From Candidatus Thalassarchaeaceae archaeon (lineage in GTDB: Archaea > Thermoplasmatota > Poseidoniia > Poseidoniales > Thalassarchaeaceae), in NCBI GenBank assembly GCA_023268715.1, contig JALRLV010000011.1, positions 1 through 48,617 on the forward strand: DNA of 48,617 nt. Direction: 5' to 3'. A program made the translations under genes and the position numbers. This document shows, in pieces, positions 8,595 through 15,993 of this stretch (its first letter is position 1; every line of letters begins with the position of its first letter). The notes below the pieces were generated by a model. The model saw only the letters and a list, made by a program, of their open reading frames with translations, made no database searches and was not told where the DNA came from.

Positions 8595-9272
8595 TTACTC
8601 AATAGCATATCCTTTAGCATCGGTAATCACCAAATTGACACCTAGTCCTGTCCTGTGGAAGCAAATTAAATCGAGGCCATGAATTAGATGTCCAGTCTTG
8701 GCTCTACCCAAAGCTCCACTATCATCCAAATCCCTAAGTGGTCGTCTGACGCCATCAACATCATCGAACCAAGGAAGATATCCTTCCGGTGAGAATCTAA
8801 TTCCAAGAATCATGTCAGTACCTTCAGTCCATTGAGCCGCATCTGCATCTGCTCCACTAGGAATCGCAGGTGCATTAGGATGGGTGTGTAACCAATGGGT
8901 GAATCTACTTCCACGTGAACCTCTATCAGTTGAGAAAAGCCCATCCATCCATTCCTCCGGAACATGGTGAACTTCAAATGAATCACCTCGGTTAACTAGG
9001 TGAGGTTCGCCAAGAAGATATCCCTGTCCGGCGAACAATCCATTCTCCTGATCTGCTCCCGCGTAAGCTTCAACGACTTGTTTCGGATTTTCCAGCAGGT
9101 GGTCAGGGTCCATTCCTACTAGAATCTCGTCTGGTAATGATTGGAATGTCCAGTCAAGAATCGTTGCTAGGTTTTGTATTGGCATCAATAATACTGCAGC
9201 ATAGGCGTCTCGGTTTGCTAATGATTGGCTATTGTAACGACTAGCCGCCTCGTGCAACCAAATAGGAATCAT
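8595..9272 (-). CDS. JAMM/MPN-type zinc metalloprotease (JAB domain)
   Basis: A 225-aa protein with a JAMM zinc signature: an upstream Glu in QENGLFAGQGYLLGE, then HTHPNAPAIPSGAD, which fits H-x-H-x7-S-x2-D exactly. JAMM enzymes cleave isopeptide bonds to ubiquitin-like modifiers; in archaea they remove SAMP/Urm1-type proteins, and some bacterial ones process sulfur carriers. The frame is open to 9326, but the better start is ATG 9272, two bases after the stop (TAG) of the preceding acetyltransferase gene. The C-terminal ~90 residues (IRFSPEGYLPWFDDVDG onward) complete the alpha/beta fold. It is the last gene of a four-gene leftward operon. No ubiquitin-like or E1 gene is near, so its substrate is unknown. 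Confidence 0.8.
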   Translation of the reverse strand: MIPIWLHEAASRYNSQSLANRDAYAAVLLMPIQNLATILDWTFQSLPDEILVGMDPDHLLENPKQVVEAYAGADQENGLFAGQGYLLGEPHLVNRGDSFEVHHVPEEWMDGLFSTDRGSRGSRFTHWLHTHPNAPAIPSGADADAAQWTEGTDMILGIRFSPEGYLPWFDDVDGVRRPLRDLDDSGALGRAKTGHLIHGLDLICFHRTGLGVNLVITDAKGYAIE

Positions 9273-9274
9273 GA

Positions 9275-9769
9275 CTATTCCTCGTTTGTTCCTAGTAATC
9301 TTTCGACGATTACCACATCTCTCCAAACACCATCAAGAGAAGCGTGTCGGAGAAGTGTACCAGCCTCACGAAAACCATGTTTTCTAAGTAAATTTAGGGA
9401 TGGTACATTTTCAGGAAATACTCTTGAGATTACTTTCCACTTCCCTTCTTCTTCTAGTAATTCAAGGAACCTTTGCATCAACATATCGCCTACACCATAT
9501 CTCCTTGCTGATTTTTGAATATAGATTGAAAACTCAGAAATTCCATGATAACATATTCTACTACTGTAGGGATAAGATCGTACGAATCCAATAACTTCGT
9601 TGTCAAATTCAGCGACCAATACAATTCCTTCCTCATTCCATAATTTCACTGATTTAGAATCAATGAGTTCAACATTAAATGTGGCAATACGTTCTTCAAT
9701 CACGAGATTGTAAATTGAAACTATTTTTTCCACGTCACTATGGTCCATTTGCCTCGTGTAAATTTTCAT
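9275..9769 (-). CDS. GNAT-family N-acetyltransferase (phosphinothricin-acetyltransferase-like)
   Basis: Transfers an acetyl group from acetyl-CoA to an amine. The 164-aa protein covers one complete GNAT domain. It opens like the PAT subgroup (VSIYNLVIEERIATFN), continues with FVRSYPYSSRICYHGISEFS and has the acetyl-CoA pyrophosphate loop in IQKSARRYGVGDMLMQRFLE (R/Q-x-x-G-x-G/A type). The end RKHGFREAGTLLRH also matches PAT-type enzymes. Resistance to phosphinothricin should not be inferred, since this subgroup acts on many amino acids and small amines. Its ATG overlaps the receiver gene's stop by 4 bases (ATGA) and its stop lies 2 bases before the JAMM start, so translation of the three is probably coupled. 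Confidence 0.85.
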   Translation of the reverse strand: MKIYTRQMDHSDVEKIVSIYNLVIEERIATFNVELIDSKSVKLWNEEGIVLVAEFDNEVIGFVRSYPYSSRICYHGISEFSIYIQKSARRYGVGDMLMQRFLELLEEEGKWKVISRVFPENVPSLNLLRKHGFREAGTLLRHASLDGVWRDVVIVERLLGTNEE

Positions 9770-10119
9770 AATTTCCAGACCTCGTGATTTGGGAGTTGAA
9801 ACTTTCCAATTGCTCCATCAGCTCCGGCAGATAACATCGCCTCATTTGCAGCGCTGGAACTACTAATCCCTAGAATCCATTTCGGCCTTTGTATTTGTTC
9901 AGCAGCGACTAATCCTAGTAGGCCCCGGAGAACTTCCAAACCCTTTACCGGAGGAATGTAGTGGTCAAGGAGAAGCAAGTCTGGTTGGAAGTTCTCGATA
10001 CGTTCGAAGCAATCCATGGTATTCCAAAATTGCAAAAATTCAAAATTGCTGAGATCTATTCCACCTTCAACAAGAATCTTTTCTATTTCATAGGAGTCCT
10101 CGAATGCGAGTACTCTCAT
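9766..10119 (-). CDS. Stand-alone CheY-like receiver domain
   Basis: A 117-aa single-domain response regulator with no output domain. The key residues are in place: acidic pair Glu7-Asp8 (LAFEDS), phospho-acceptor Asp52 in DLLLLDHYIPP, Ser at the Thr/Ser switch position in ILGISSSS, and Lys106 in GAIGKFQLP. The frame extends to 10164, but ATG 10119 places the start two bases after the hydrolase stop and at the first beta strand. It should be phosphorylated by a histidine kinase; none is in the window. It is tightly packed between the hydrolase and the acetyltransferase, so it may modulate those enzymes or be co-expressed with them. Confidence 0.8.
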   Translation of the reverse strand: MRVLAFEDSYEIEKILVEGGIDLSNFEFLQFWNTMDCFERIENFQPDLLLLDHYIPPVKGLEVLRGLLGLVAAEQIQRPKWILGISSSSAANEAMLSAGADGAIGKFQLPNHEVWKL

Positions 10120-10121
10120 AC

Positions 10122-12017
10122 TTACATCTCCTGAACTTCCCACCATGGAGGGACATCGAACCAAGAATCATGCTCCTCCGATCTATCAATTAGAGGCAGA
10201 CCAAGGTCGAACGAGTTGACTAAAAGGCCGTTAACGGCACATGGAGACGGAATGTAGTCCTCTCCACTCTCTGAGAATTGTAGGGTGAGAATACCTGAAG
10301 GAACAATCACATCCATAGGGTTGAATTCCATTAGCATTCTGTAACTTGAAAGTGAAGCAGTAGGTTTTGAATCATAACCACCATCCCGATACCGCACATC
10401 CATCGTAGCGTGTCCTAGCCGTAGACCTGATTCTCCATCTTTCATGGTAACAAATATTTGGCCACCATTACACAATCCCGTACTAACATCTGTGTGAAGC
10501 GTGGGAAGTCCTGAGATATGTATTGGCCCATCAGAAATTTCTAGGGTTATTTCGAATCCACCCGAAGTGGAAGACACTCTTTGGTTACCTCCATCACCAG
10601 ATACTTGCAGTATTGAGGCATCTTCGGGCGGCCATGTTTCTTCGATATGCCAGCGTCCGTCATTTCTTTGCATTTGTACATATGACTCCGGTTCATCTCC
10701 AATCCCCTTAAGGTAATATTCGAACCATGGGAATAACTCAACAGCCCAATCAAAACGTGTCATGTTTGGATAGGCCTCTGCCCCGTATCCACTCGTCACT
10801 TCTGAATGTCTATCCGGTTGGTCGGGGTAATTGTGCGCCCACTGACCTGCGATAGTTCGAACGTTGATTCCCTGTTGACGAAGCAGTTCGTGGGTAGGGA
10901 AAGCATGGTATGGGTCTACATTCCAATCTTGCATTCCCCAGACAATGTATACGCTGCCATTGTAATTGTCAAGCACATCCTGAAGGTGATATCTCTCATC
11001 CCAATAATCATTCCACTCGTCACCGCCAAATCCTGCTCCAAGCCATGTAGTGAAGGGACTAACAGGCCCAATCGCGTCGTCACTACACATTCTCATGTCG
11101 TCCTCGGTTGCGTCAGCAGTAGCACCCTCATAGAGGACATCATAGAGCATCGCTCGAGCCTCTGATGATCCGTTGCGGTAGAACATCTGCTGGACACCTA
11201 CAGAGCCAGAAATTGGAACGATTGTCTTCAGGTGTGGAGATGGGTTTTGGGCGGCTTCCCAATTTGTCGTTCCAGCATATGACTTACCCATTAATCCAAC
11301 ATTTCCATTTGACCAATTCTGCTCACCCAACCAATGCACTGCGGCTTGGATTCCTATTTGTTCACCTAAGCCTTTGACGTCTTGGCAATGTGTTGATTTC
11401 CCAGTTCCGAAAGTTGAGACTTGAGCTAATGCATAACCATGAGGTACGAATTGTTCTAACACCCATGCACCTACTCCAGCGTCAGGAATTGTATTCGGGT
11501 TAGAGTCGTCACCAGCTACTCCTTCGCCTCCAAAGTCGTAGTAGGGATGGATAGTTGCAATTACAGGAACTTTAGTTCCAGGTTCCACATCCGGCATCCA
11601 CAATGCGATGTGCATCAAAGCCGGCCCGGGATATCCTACGTCTTGCTCACTTGGAGGTAAATCGACTTCGACGTAGTGTTCAGTAGGGCCACTCCAAGTG
11701 TAAGGGCCTGCTTCTGGCAATTGACTGCGCAGGCCAGTCATATTGAGGTCCATCTTGTGGCGTTCGTTGACTGGAATATTCCACCAATCATCATCTTCTC
11801 CTCCGGCGATAGACGGTCCTGCTGCAGTCCATAGTGTGGAAATAATGAGCATCAAAACGATAGCGAAAACTGCAACTCCTCCGCCCAGAAGATAGCGAGA
11901 ATCTAATTCTTCAAGTCTTCCATAGAAATCGAAACTTCTACGGACAGAGTCTTCGATTATAGTGGCCTCCAAGACATCCTCATTGGAGTGATCATGGCCA
12001 CAGCACTCCTCACCCAT
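10122..12017 (-). CDS. Membrane-anchored CocE/NonD-type alpha/beta hydrolase (S15 X-Pro dipeptidyl-peptidase fold)
   Basis: A 631-aa hydrolase with a single N-terminal membrane helix (about residues 45-68), so the catalytic part should lie outside the cell. The alpha/beta-hydrolase nucleophile is in GNVGLMGKSYAGTTNW (G-x-S-Y-x-G), the acid is likely in WGMQDWNVDP and the histidine in GQWAHNYP, the order and spacing found in CocE/PepX proteins. The last ~170 residues form the usual C-terminal jelly-roll (PepX_C-like). The cytoplasmic start is unusual: MGEECCGHDHSNED has a Cys-Cys and two His that could bind metal. It probably cleaves peptides or esters (cocaine esterase, glutaryl acylase and X-Pro peptidase share the fold). 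It is the first gene of the operon with the receiver, GNAT and JAMM genes. Confidence 0.85.
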   Translation of the reverse strand: MGEECCGHDHSNEDVLEATIIEDSVRRSFDFYGRLEELDSRYLLGGGVAVFAIVLMLIISTLWTAAGPSIAGGEDDDWWNIPVNERHKMDLNMTGLRSQLPEAGPYTWSGPTEHYVEVDLPPSEQDVGYPGPALMHIALWMPDVEPGTKVPVIATIHPYYDFGGEGVAGDDSNPNTIPDAGVGAWVLEQFVPHGYALAQVSTFGTGKSTHCQDVKGLGEQIGIQAAVHWLGEQNWSNGNVGLMGKSYAGTTNWEAAQNPSPHLKTIVPISGSVGVQQMFYRNGSSEARAMLYDVLYEGATADATEDDMRMCSDDAIGPVSPFTTWLGAGFGGDEWNDYWDERYHLQDVLDNYNGSVYIVWGMQDWNVDPYHAFPTHELLRQQGINVRTIAGQWAHNYPDQPDRHSEVTSGYGAEAYPNMTRFDWAVELFPWFEYYLKGIGDEPESYVQMQRNDGRWHIEETWPPEDASILQVSGDGGNQRVSSTSGGFEITLEISDGPIHISGLPTLHTDVSTGLCNGGQIFVTMKDGESGLRLGHATMDVRYRDGGYDSKPTASLSSYRMLMEFNPMDVIVPSGILTLQFSESGEDYIPSPCAVNGLLVNSFDLGLPLIDRSEEHDSWFDVPPWWEVQEM

Positions 12018-12067
12018 TGCGACGCTGACATAGTCCTAGCAAATGAGACTGATGATTCCACGAAGCA

Positions 12068-12952
12068 TCATGCGCGGGGACTCAAATTCACATCCAGCAC
12101 AATATGATCCCAATGAGGAGCGTAGGATTTTACCCGAACTTGAGAAGTTTTAGTAATTGAAAAATCGTGATTTAAATTTGATAATTTAGTGATTGTTTCT
12201 TCGACCCAAGAATCGTGATCAGAGGCAGGTGCTATACCATGGATGTGAAGGGATCCTCCAATTTTCTTAAGACAGTCAATCGCCAATTTAAATCCGCCTT
12301 CCGCGGTAGGTAACAAACCAAGAATTACTCTATCCGCTTGCCCTGATAAATTCGGCGCAGTCAAACGGTTATCACCTTCATGAATAGTACATCTATTGGC
12401 TACATTGTTTCGATCTAATGACCACTCCAGAGCCTTTACCGCTACTGGATTCCACTCGCAACAATGAATATGATTTACTCGCGAATAAACTAGCATTGGA
12501 AGAGAGTAATATCCGATCCCAGAAAATAAATCCACAACGGTTTCTCCGTTCCCTCCAACCTCACCCATTCTACGACGCTCATTGACATTGCCGGCGGAGA
12601 ACATACATTGGGTGAAGTTGTACCCATAGTCGATACCATTTTCTCTTCGAACCACCCAATCATTTTCACCGTGAAGAAGCTTGACAGTGGATTCGCGTTT
12701 TTCTCCAACGATTTCACCAATTATTCCTACCCGTTTTACCTTTAGGGCAGATGCAATTGCAGACCATAATTCTGGTCCACGTACATCATTCCAGCCCTCA
12801 TCCGTAAAGGCCGTACGAGGCATTAGGACGACATCTGCAAATTTTTCCCATCGCTTAGGAAGAGTGTCCAACAAAGAAGAATCAGCACCGTTCTGCTGAA
12901 TCAATTGGCCGACGAATTCACGTAGTCGGCCATGCGGGTCCTGCTCATGCAT
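12068..12952 (-). CDS. tyw2: TYW2-like tRNA-Phe wyosine aminocarboxypropyltransferase (Trm5/TYW2 family)
   Basis: Predicted to transfer the 3-amino-3-carboxypropyl group of S-adenosylmethionine to the wyosine base at position 37 of tRNA-Phe, in the cytoplasm. The 294-aa protein has the family's substrate-binding ERxR-type segment (FSAGNVNERRRMGEVG), the Rossmann motif VVDLFSGIGYYSLPM and the SAM-ribose motif CCEWNPVAV. ADRVILGLLPTAEGG is the feature that decides the subfamily: TYW2 has a GL-L-P-S/T loop where the m1G37 methyltransferase Trm5 has NLP. The C-terminal strand ends VKSYAPHWDHIVLDV, also typical. Trm5 activity cannot be excluded by eye. Its start lies 62 bases from the oppositely directed surface-protein gene. 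Confidence 0.78.
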   Translation of the reverse strand: MHEQDPHGRLREFVGQLIQQNGADSSLLDTLPKRWEKFADVVLMPRTAFTDEGWNDVRGPELWSAIASALKVKRVGIIGEIVGEKRESTVKLLHGENDWVVRRENGIDYGYNFTQCMFSAGNVNERRRMGEVGGNGETVVDLFSGIGYYSLPMLVYSRVNHIHCCEWNPVAVKALEWSLDRNNVANRCTIHEGDNRLTAPNLSGQADRVILGLLPTAEGGFKLAIDCLKKIGGSLHIHGIAPASDHDSWVEETITKLSNLNHDFSITKTSQVRVKSYAPHWDHIVLDVNLSPRA

Positions 12953-13006
12953 AGCCTCTCTGACGATGCATGCTGGATTCAGACTTATGGTATATGGCCG
13001 CTCATA

Positions 13007-13026
13007 CGCGCGGCATGAGCCGCGCG
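13007..13026 (+). promoter_or_regulatory. Perfect 8-bp all-G/C inverted repeat with the start codon in its 4-base loop
   Basis: CGCGCGGC at 13007-13014 and its exact complement GCCGCGCG at 13019-13026 flank ATGA, whose first three bases are the start codon of the 992-aa surface protein. In an mRNA with a leader this would be an extremely stable hairpin presenting the AUG in the loop. In DNA it is a symmetric site at the start of the gene. A TATA-like GTATATGG lies about 22 bases upstream of the ATG, which would instead give a leaderless message lacking the left arm. The structure is seen; its function is open. Confidence 0.55.
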
Positions 13027-15993
13027 GCAGTCACCTTGGTCCTGCTACTGATGGTGCAAACAGTAGCCGCTGCTCCACCACCCGGAGACGCAGAAGTGGT
13101 GAACGACATATGTTCGACTTGGAATGGTGGAAATGGAATCTGCGACGACTACGATTCTGATCTAGATGCAACAGTCACTGATGAATGGGTAGAAGGGCAG
13201 GTACGAATGGTTATGGAAACTGCTTCAACTATCGAGATGAGTATTGAATTTGGAATCTACGAGCTACCAAGAGATGAATTGGGTCTTCTTGATATTGACT
13301 TAGAGGGCGATAGCGATGCATCTGATGGAATCCCAGCAGATTACATCAGAAACTTTCGGGAGTTAGCGAGAGGTGGGCCCTCTGTAGAACAAAAAATGAT
13401 TGATTATGTTGAAGACTTAATCCAGGAAATTATTGATGAAAATTTCCCGGGGGCAACAATTGGCCCAATTCAACCAACAACTGAAATTTCTTTCTTTTCA
13501 CGCGAACAAGCGGTTTGTACAATGAATCCCGACATAGACTCAGTTGATGAAGAATTAGACAAAGATAACAACCCATTCTTTCCACCCATTTGTTTGCGTT
13601 CTGCACTATCGCTAATCATCGATCCAACAAACATCGGAATGGACTCGAATACCGGAGATGTGGATCGGATGATGGAGGGATTAATGCTAATGGGAGGCGA
13701 GCTGACTTCGAATTTTACAACAGTCGCTTCCTCAGGGCATTATCTAGAATACATCATGATTCCTCCATCATATGCAACGGTGGATTCGGTTGATTATCCG
13801 GCTGAAATTTTTCAACTAGATCAAAGCCACCAATCCGATAAAGGGGCAAGGGTTTCCATCAACAATCTTGCAGGCTCGCCTTTTTCGGAGCCGACTTTGG
13901 TAAACTTAGTCGCTACTCTGGATAGTGGAATTTCTCCTCCAGAATGGCAAAATGAGGCAGGTCCATCCTTGCAATTAGTAGTTGATGTCGACCTAAGGGA
14001 TCGAATGAATAGTCGAATCGACATGGAAATCTACGTCCATCATCTTAGCGCTGAAACTCTCTCCGAGTGGGGGCTAAATCTCGAAACTGATACAATTCGT
14101 CTTGATTCAGTAACTTCTGATGGAATCAGAATGTTTGATTCCGAATTAGATGTAGATGTAAATGGGATGTTGAATGCTATTCCAATCGATACACTTTCTG
14201 ATACATTTTCCGAGGCTCTAGGAGTAGATATCTTATTCCAAACACCTGATTTTTCCCCAGTCGAAGATTTTGGAGGATTGATGTTTCTTCATGACCCAGG
14301 TGAAACTTGCGATGAGAATCTAGCATTTAGGTACTGTTTAGGGGATTCTGGAGCTATGGCCAGTACTTACCCAATTATTCTTCAGACCAGTTCAATGCCA
14401 TCGCAGATGCATGCATCTAACATTGTCAGCAAACTGACTCAACACGCAAAAGGAGACATCTCTAGTCTTGATTTATCGATGCTAACGGATGAGGATTTGG
14501 CTGCATTAATGAGTGTTTTAGAATTAGACCTCGAAGTTGATTTAGGCTTCTTGGAAGATGTATTACCCGAGGGATTTCCAAGTGCTGATATCTCAATGAC
14601 AGTTCAGTTACCTGAATGGCTAGATTTAACTGATTCAGAATCAAATACGCTAGAATTTCATTCCGATGGCGAATCAAGACAGAACTTTGGTCTCACTGGC
14701 TCTAGGCCTTATGATTGGCAGCATGCAATTTGTTTAGAGAGTGGCCGAGGAGGAGTGGGTGATCCCACAGAGTGCACCGATGAAAGTGAGGATTTGATTT
14801 GTGGTTCGAGCCAAGAAACCTGTGTGTCAATGGATGTAGATTTGGAAATAAAGAGGGTGGCAATAAGGGAGACAAAATCTGCTGTGGAGTTTGAATTTAC
14901 TTCGGAAGTTACTCTTGAGATATACCGTCTCGGAGTCAACCTTGAAGAGGAAAACATGGAGATTAGTCCAATTCCTGCCGACATAATTCGTAGAATAATT
15001 GCTATTGGAGATAGAAAATCTGGGGGCTTATTGGAAGGTTCAAATCTTCAAGCAACAATTCCCTTAGCTAGTGGAGATTACAATCTTGAGGTTTCTAATT
15101 CTGGCTTAATTGGCTTGTCGAATTCACTCATGGATGAGGTGGAAATAGCATTCGAGGAGATAGAAAAAATAGGCTCCCAAGACCTTATTTTAGGCTCGGA
15201 AACTCTCAATACAAAATTGGAAATTGAACCGCTTCCAATCGCATTGGAAATACCATCAATGGAGATGCCTTTGAATATGGAAATTAGTGATACCAACCCA
15301 ATCGAGATAGGTGTAAAGATTTCAACTTCATCGTTAACGGTCGCTCTTATCCACGGCGTCGAAGATGAAGTAAAGATTAGTTTCGCTCCGGCTTCAGCTG
15401 AGACAAATCCACTGGCATCTGCTTTTGCCGACCTTGGGGTTCAATTCTCCGATTTCGGAGTTAGTTCTGAGAGCGCAATATTCTTTTCAGTTGTCCCACC
15501 AATTATGGAAAATACTCTTTGGGGCTTAATCAAAAGTTCCGCTAGGTTAGAAATTACGATGCCTGATTCAATTCGATTGCTCGATTTTGAAAGTGAAAAA
15601 GGGCTGGGTTATGTAGAGGTAATTGATGGTAAACAGGTTCTGAGTTATCGAACTCCTGTTTGCCCCGAGGCGGAAAATTGGCCACAATGTTACCGTCAAC
15701 ATGACACCATATCTTGGAGTATTGAAGTGAGCTATATCTTCATTCTTGGTGAGATTGCTCAATACATCTTGGTGATTTTTGTATTCTTAGGTCTAGCTAT
15801 CAGTCGATGGCGACGACGAAGAAAGGCCCGGAATGCTACTTCTAAAAGTGAAAAAGAAGCAATTGAAGAGAAAATGTTGGATTTGGAATTAGCCGCACAA
15901 ATGGGAGAATTGGAAGAAAAATTGGTTATTGAAAACCCCGAAAATAACGATACTGAATCTTCCAAGTGGTGGGATCAAGACGACCCTGAATAA
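13015..15993 (+). CDS. Large exported protein with C-terminal membrane anchor (992 aa), unrecognised
   Basis: I do not recognise the family. ATG 13015 gives a clean signal peptide (M-S-R-A-A then a hydrophobic run ending VAAAPPP). The frame is open from 12970, but a TATA-like GTATATGG about 22 bases before 13015 favours the inner start. Roughly 900 extracellular residues follow, acidic, with long beta-strand-like alternations (LDLEVDLGFLEDV, MPLNMEISDTNPIEIG) and paired Cys in short loops (RGGVGDPTECTD, ICGSSQETC, VCPEAENWPQC). There is one C-terminal membrane helix near residues 915-935, a basic stop-transfer (SRWRRRRKARN) and a 50-residue charged tail, so it is a type I surface protein. The start codon sits in the loop of a perfect G/C hairpin (see regulatory entry). 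Confidence 0.75.
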   Translation: MSRAAVTLVLLLMVQTVAAAPPPGDAEVVNDICSTWNGGNGICDDYDSDLDATVTDEWVEGQVRMVMETASTIEMSIEFGIYELPRDELGLLDIDLEGDSDASDGIPADYIRNFRELARGGPSVEQKMIDYVEDLIQEIIDENFPGATIGPIQPTTEISFFSREQAVCTMNPDIDSVDEELDKDNNPFFPPICLRSALSLIIDPTNIGMDSNTGDVDRMMEGLMLMGGELTSNFTTVASSGHYLEYIMIPPSYATVDSVDYPAEIFQLDQSHQSDKGARVSINNLAGSPFSEPTLVNLVATLDSGISPPEWQNEAGPSLQLVVDVDLRDRMNSRIDMEIYVHHLSAETLSEWGLNLETDTIRLDSVTSDGIRMFDSELDVDVNGMLNAIPIDTLSDTFSEALGVDILFQTPDFSPVEDFGGLMFLHDPGETCDENLAFRYCLGDSGAMASTYPIILQTSSMPSQMHASNIVSKLTQHAKGDISSLDLSMLTDEDLAALMSVLELDLEVDLGFLEDVLPEGFPSADISMTVQLPEWLDLTDSESNTLEFHSDGESRQNFGLTGSRPYDWQHAICLESGRGGVGDPTECTDESEDLICGSSQETCVSMDVDLEIKRVAIRETKSAVEFEFTSEVTLEIYRLGVNLEEENMEISPIPADIIRRIIAIGDRKSGGLLEGSNLQATIPLASGDYNLEVSNSGLIGLSNSLMDEVEIAFEEIEKIGSQDLILGSETLNTKLEIEPLPIALEIPSMEMPLNMEISDTNPIEIGVKISTSSLTVALIHGVEDEVKISFAPASAETNPLASAFADLGVQFSDFGVSSESAIFFSVVPPIMENTLWGLIKSSARLEITMPDSIRLLDFESEKGLGYVEVIDGKQVLSYRTPVCPEAENWPQCYRQHDTISWSIEVSYIFILGEIAQYILVIFVFLGLAISRWRRRRKARNATSKSEKEAIEEKMLDLELAAQMGELEEKLVIENPENNDTESSKWWDQDDPE

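Noticed and set aside
9275-9769. Herbicide or antibiotic resistance gene (phosphinothricin acetyltransferase)
   Set aside because: Only family-level resemblance; PAT-like GNATs act on many amines and the operon context does not indicate resistance.
12970-13014. N-terminal extension of the 992-aa surface protein
   Set aside because: The extension precedes a complete signal peptide and would contain the TATA-like promoter; ATG 13015 is better.
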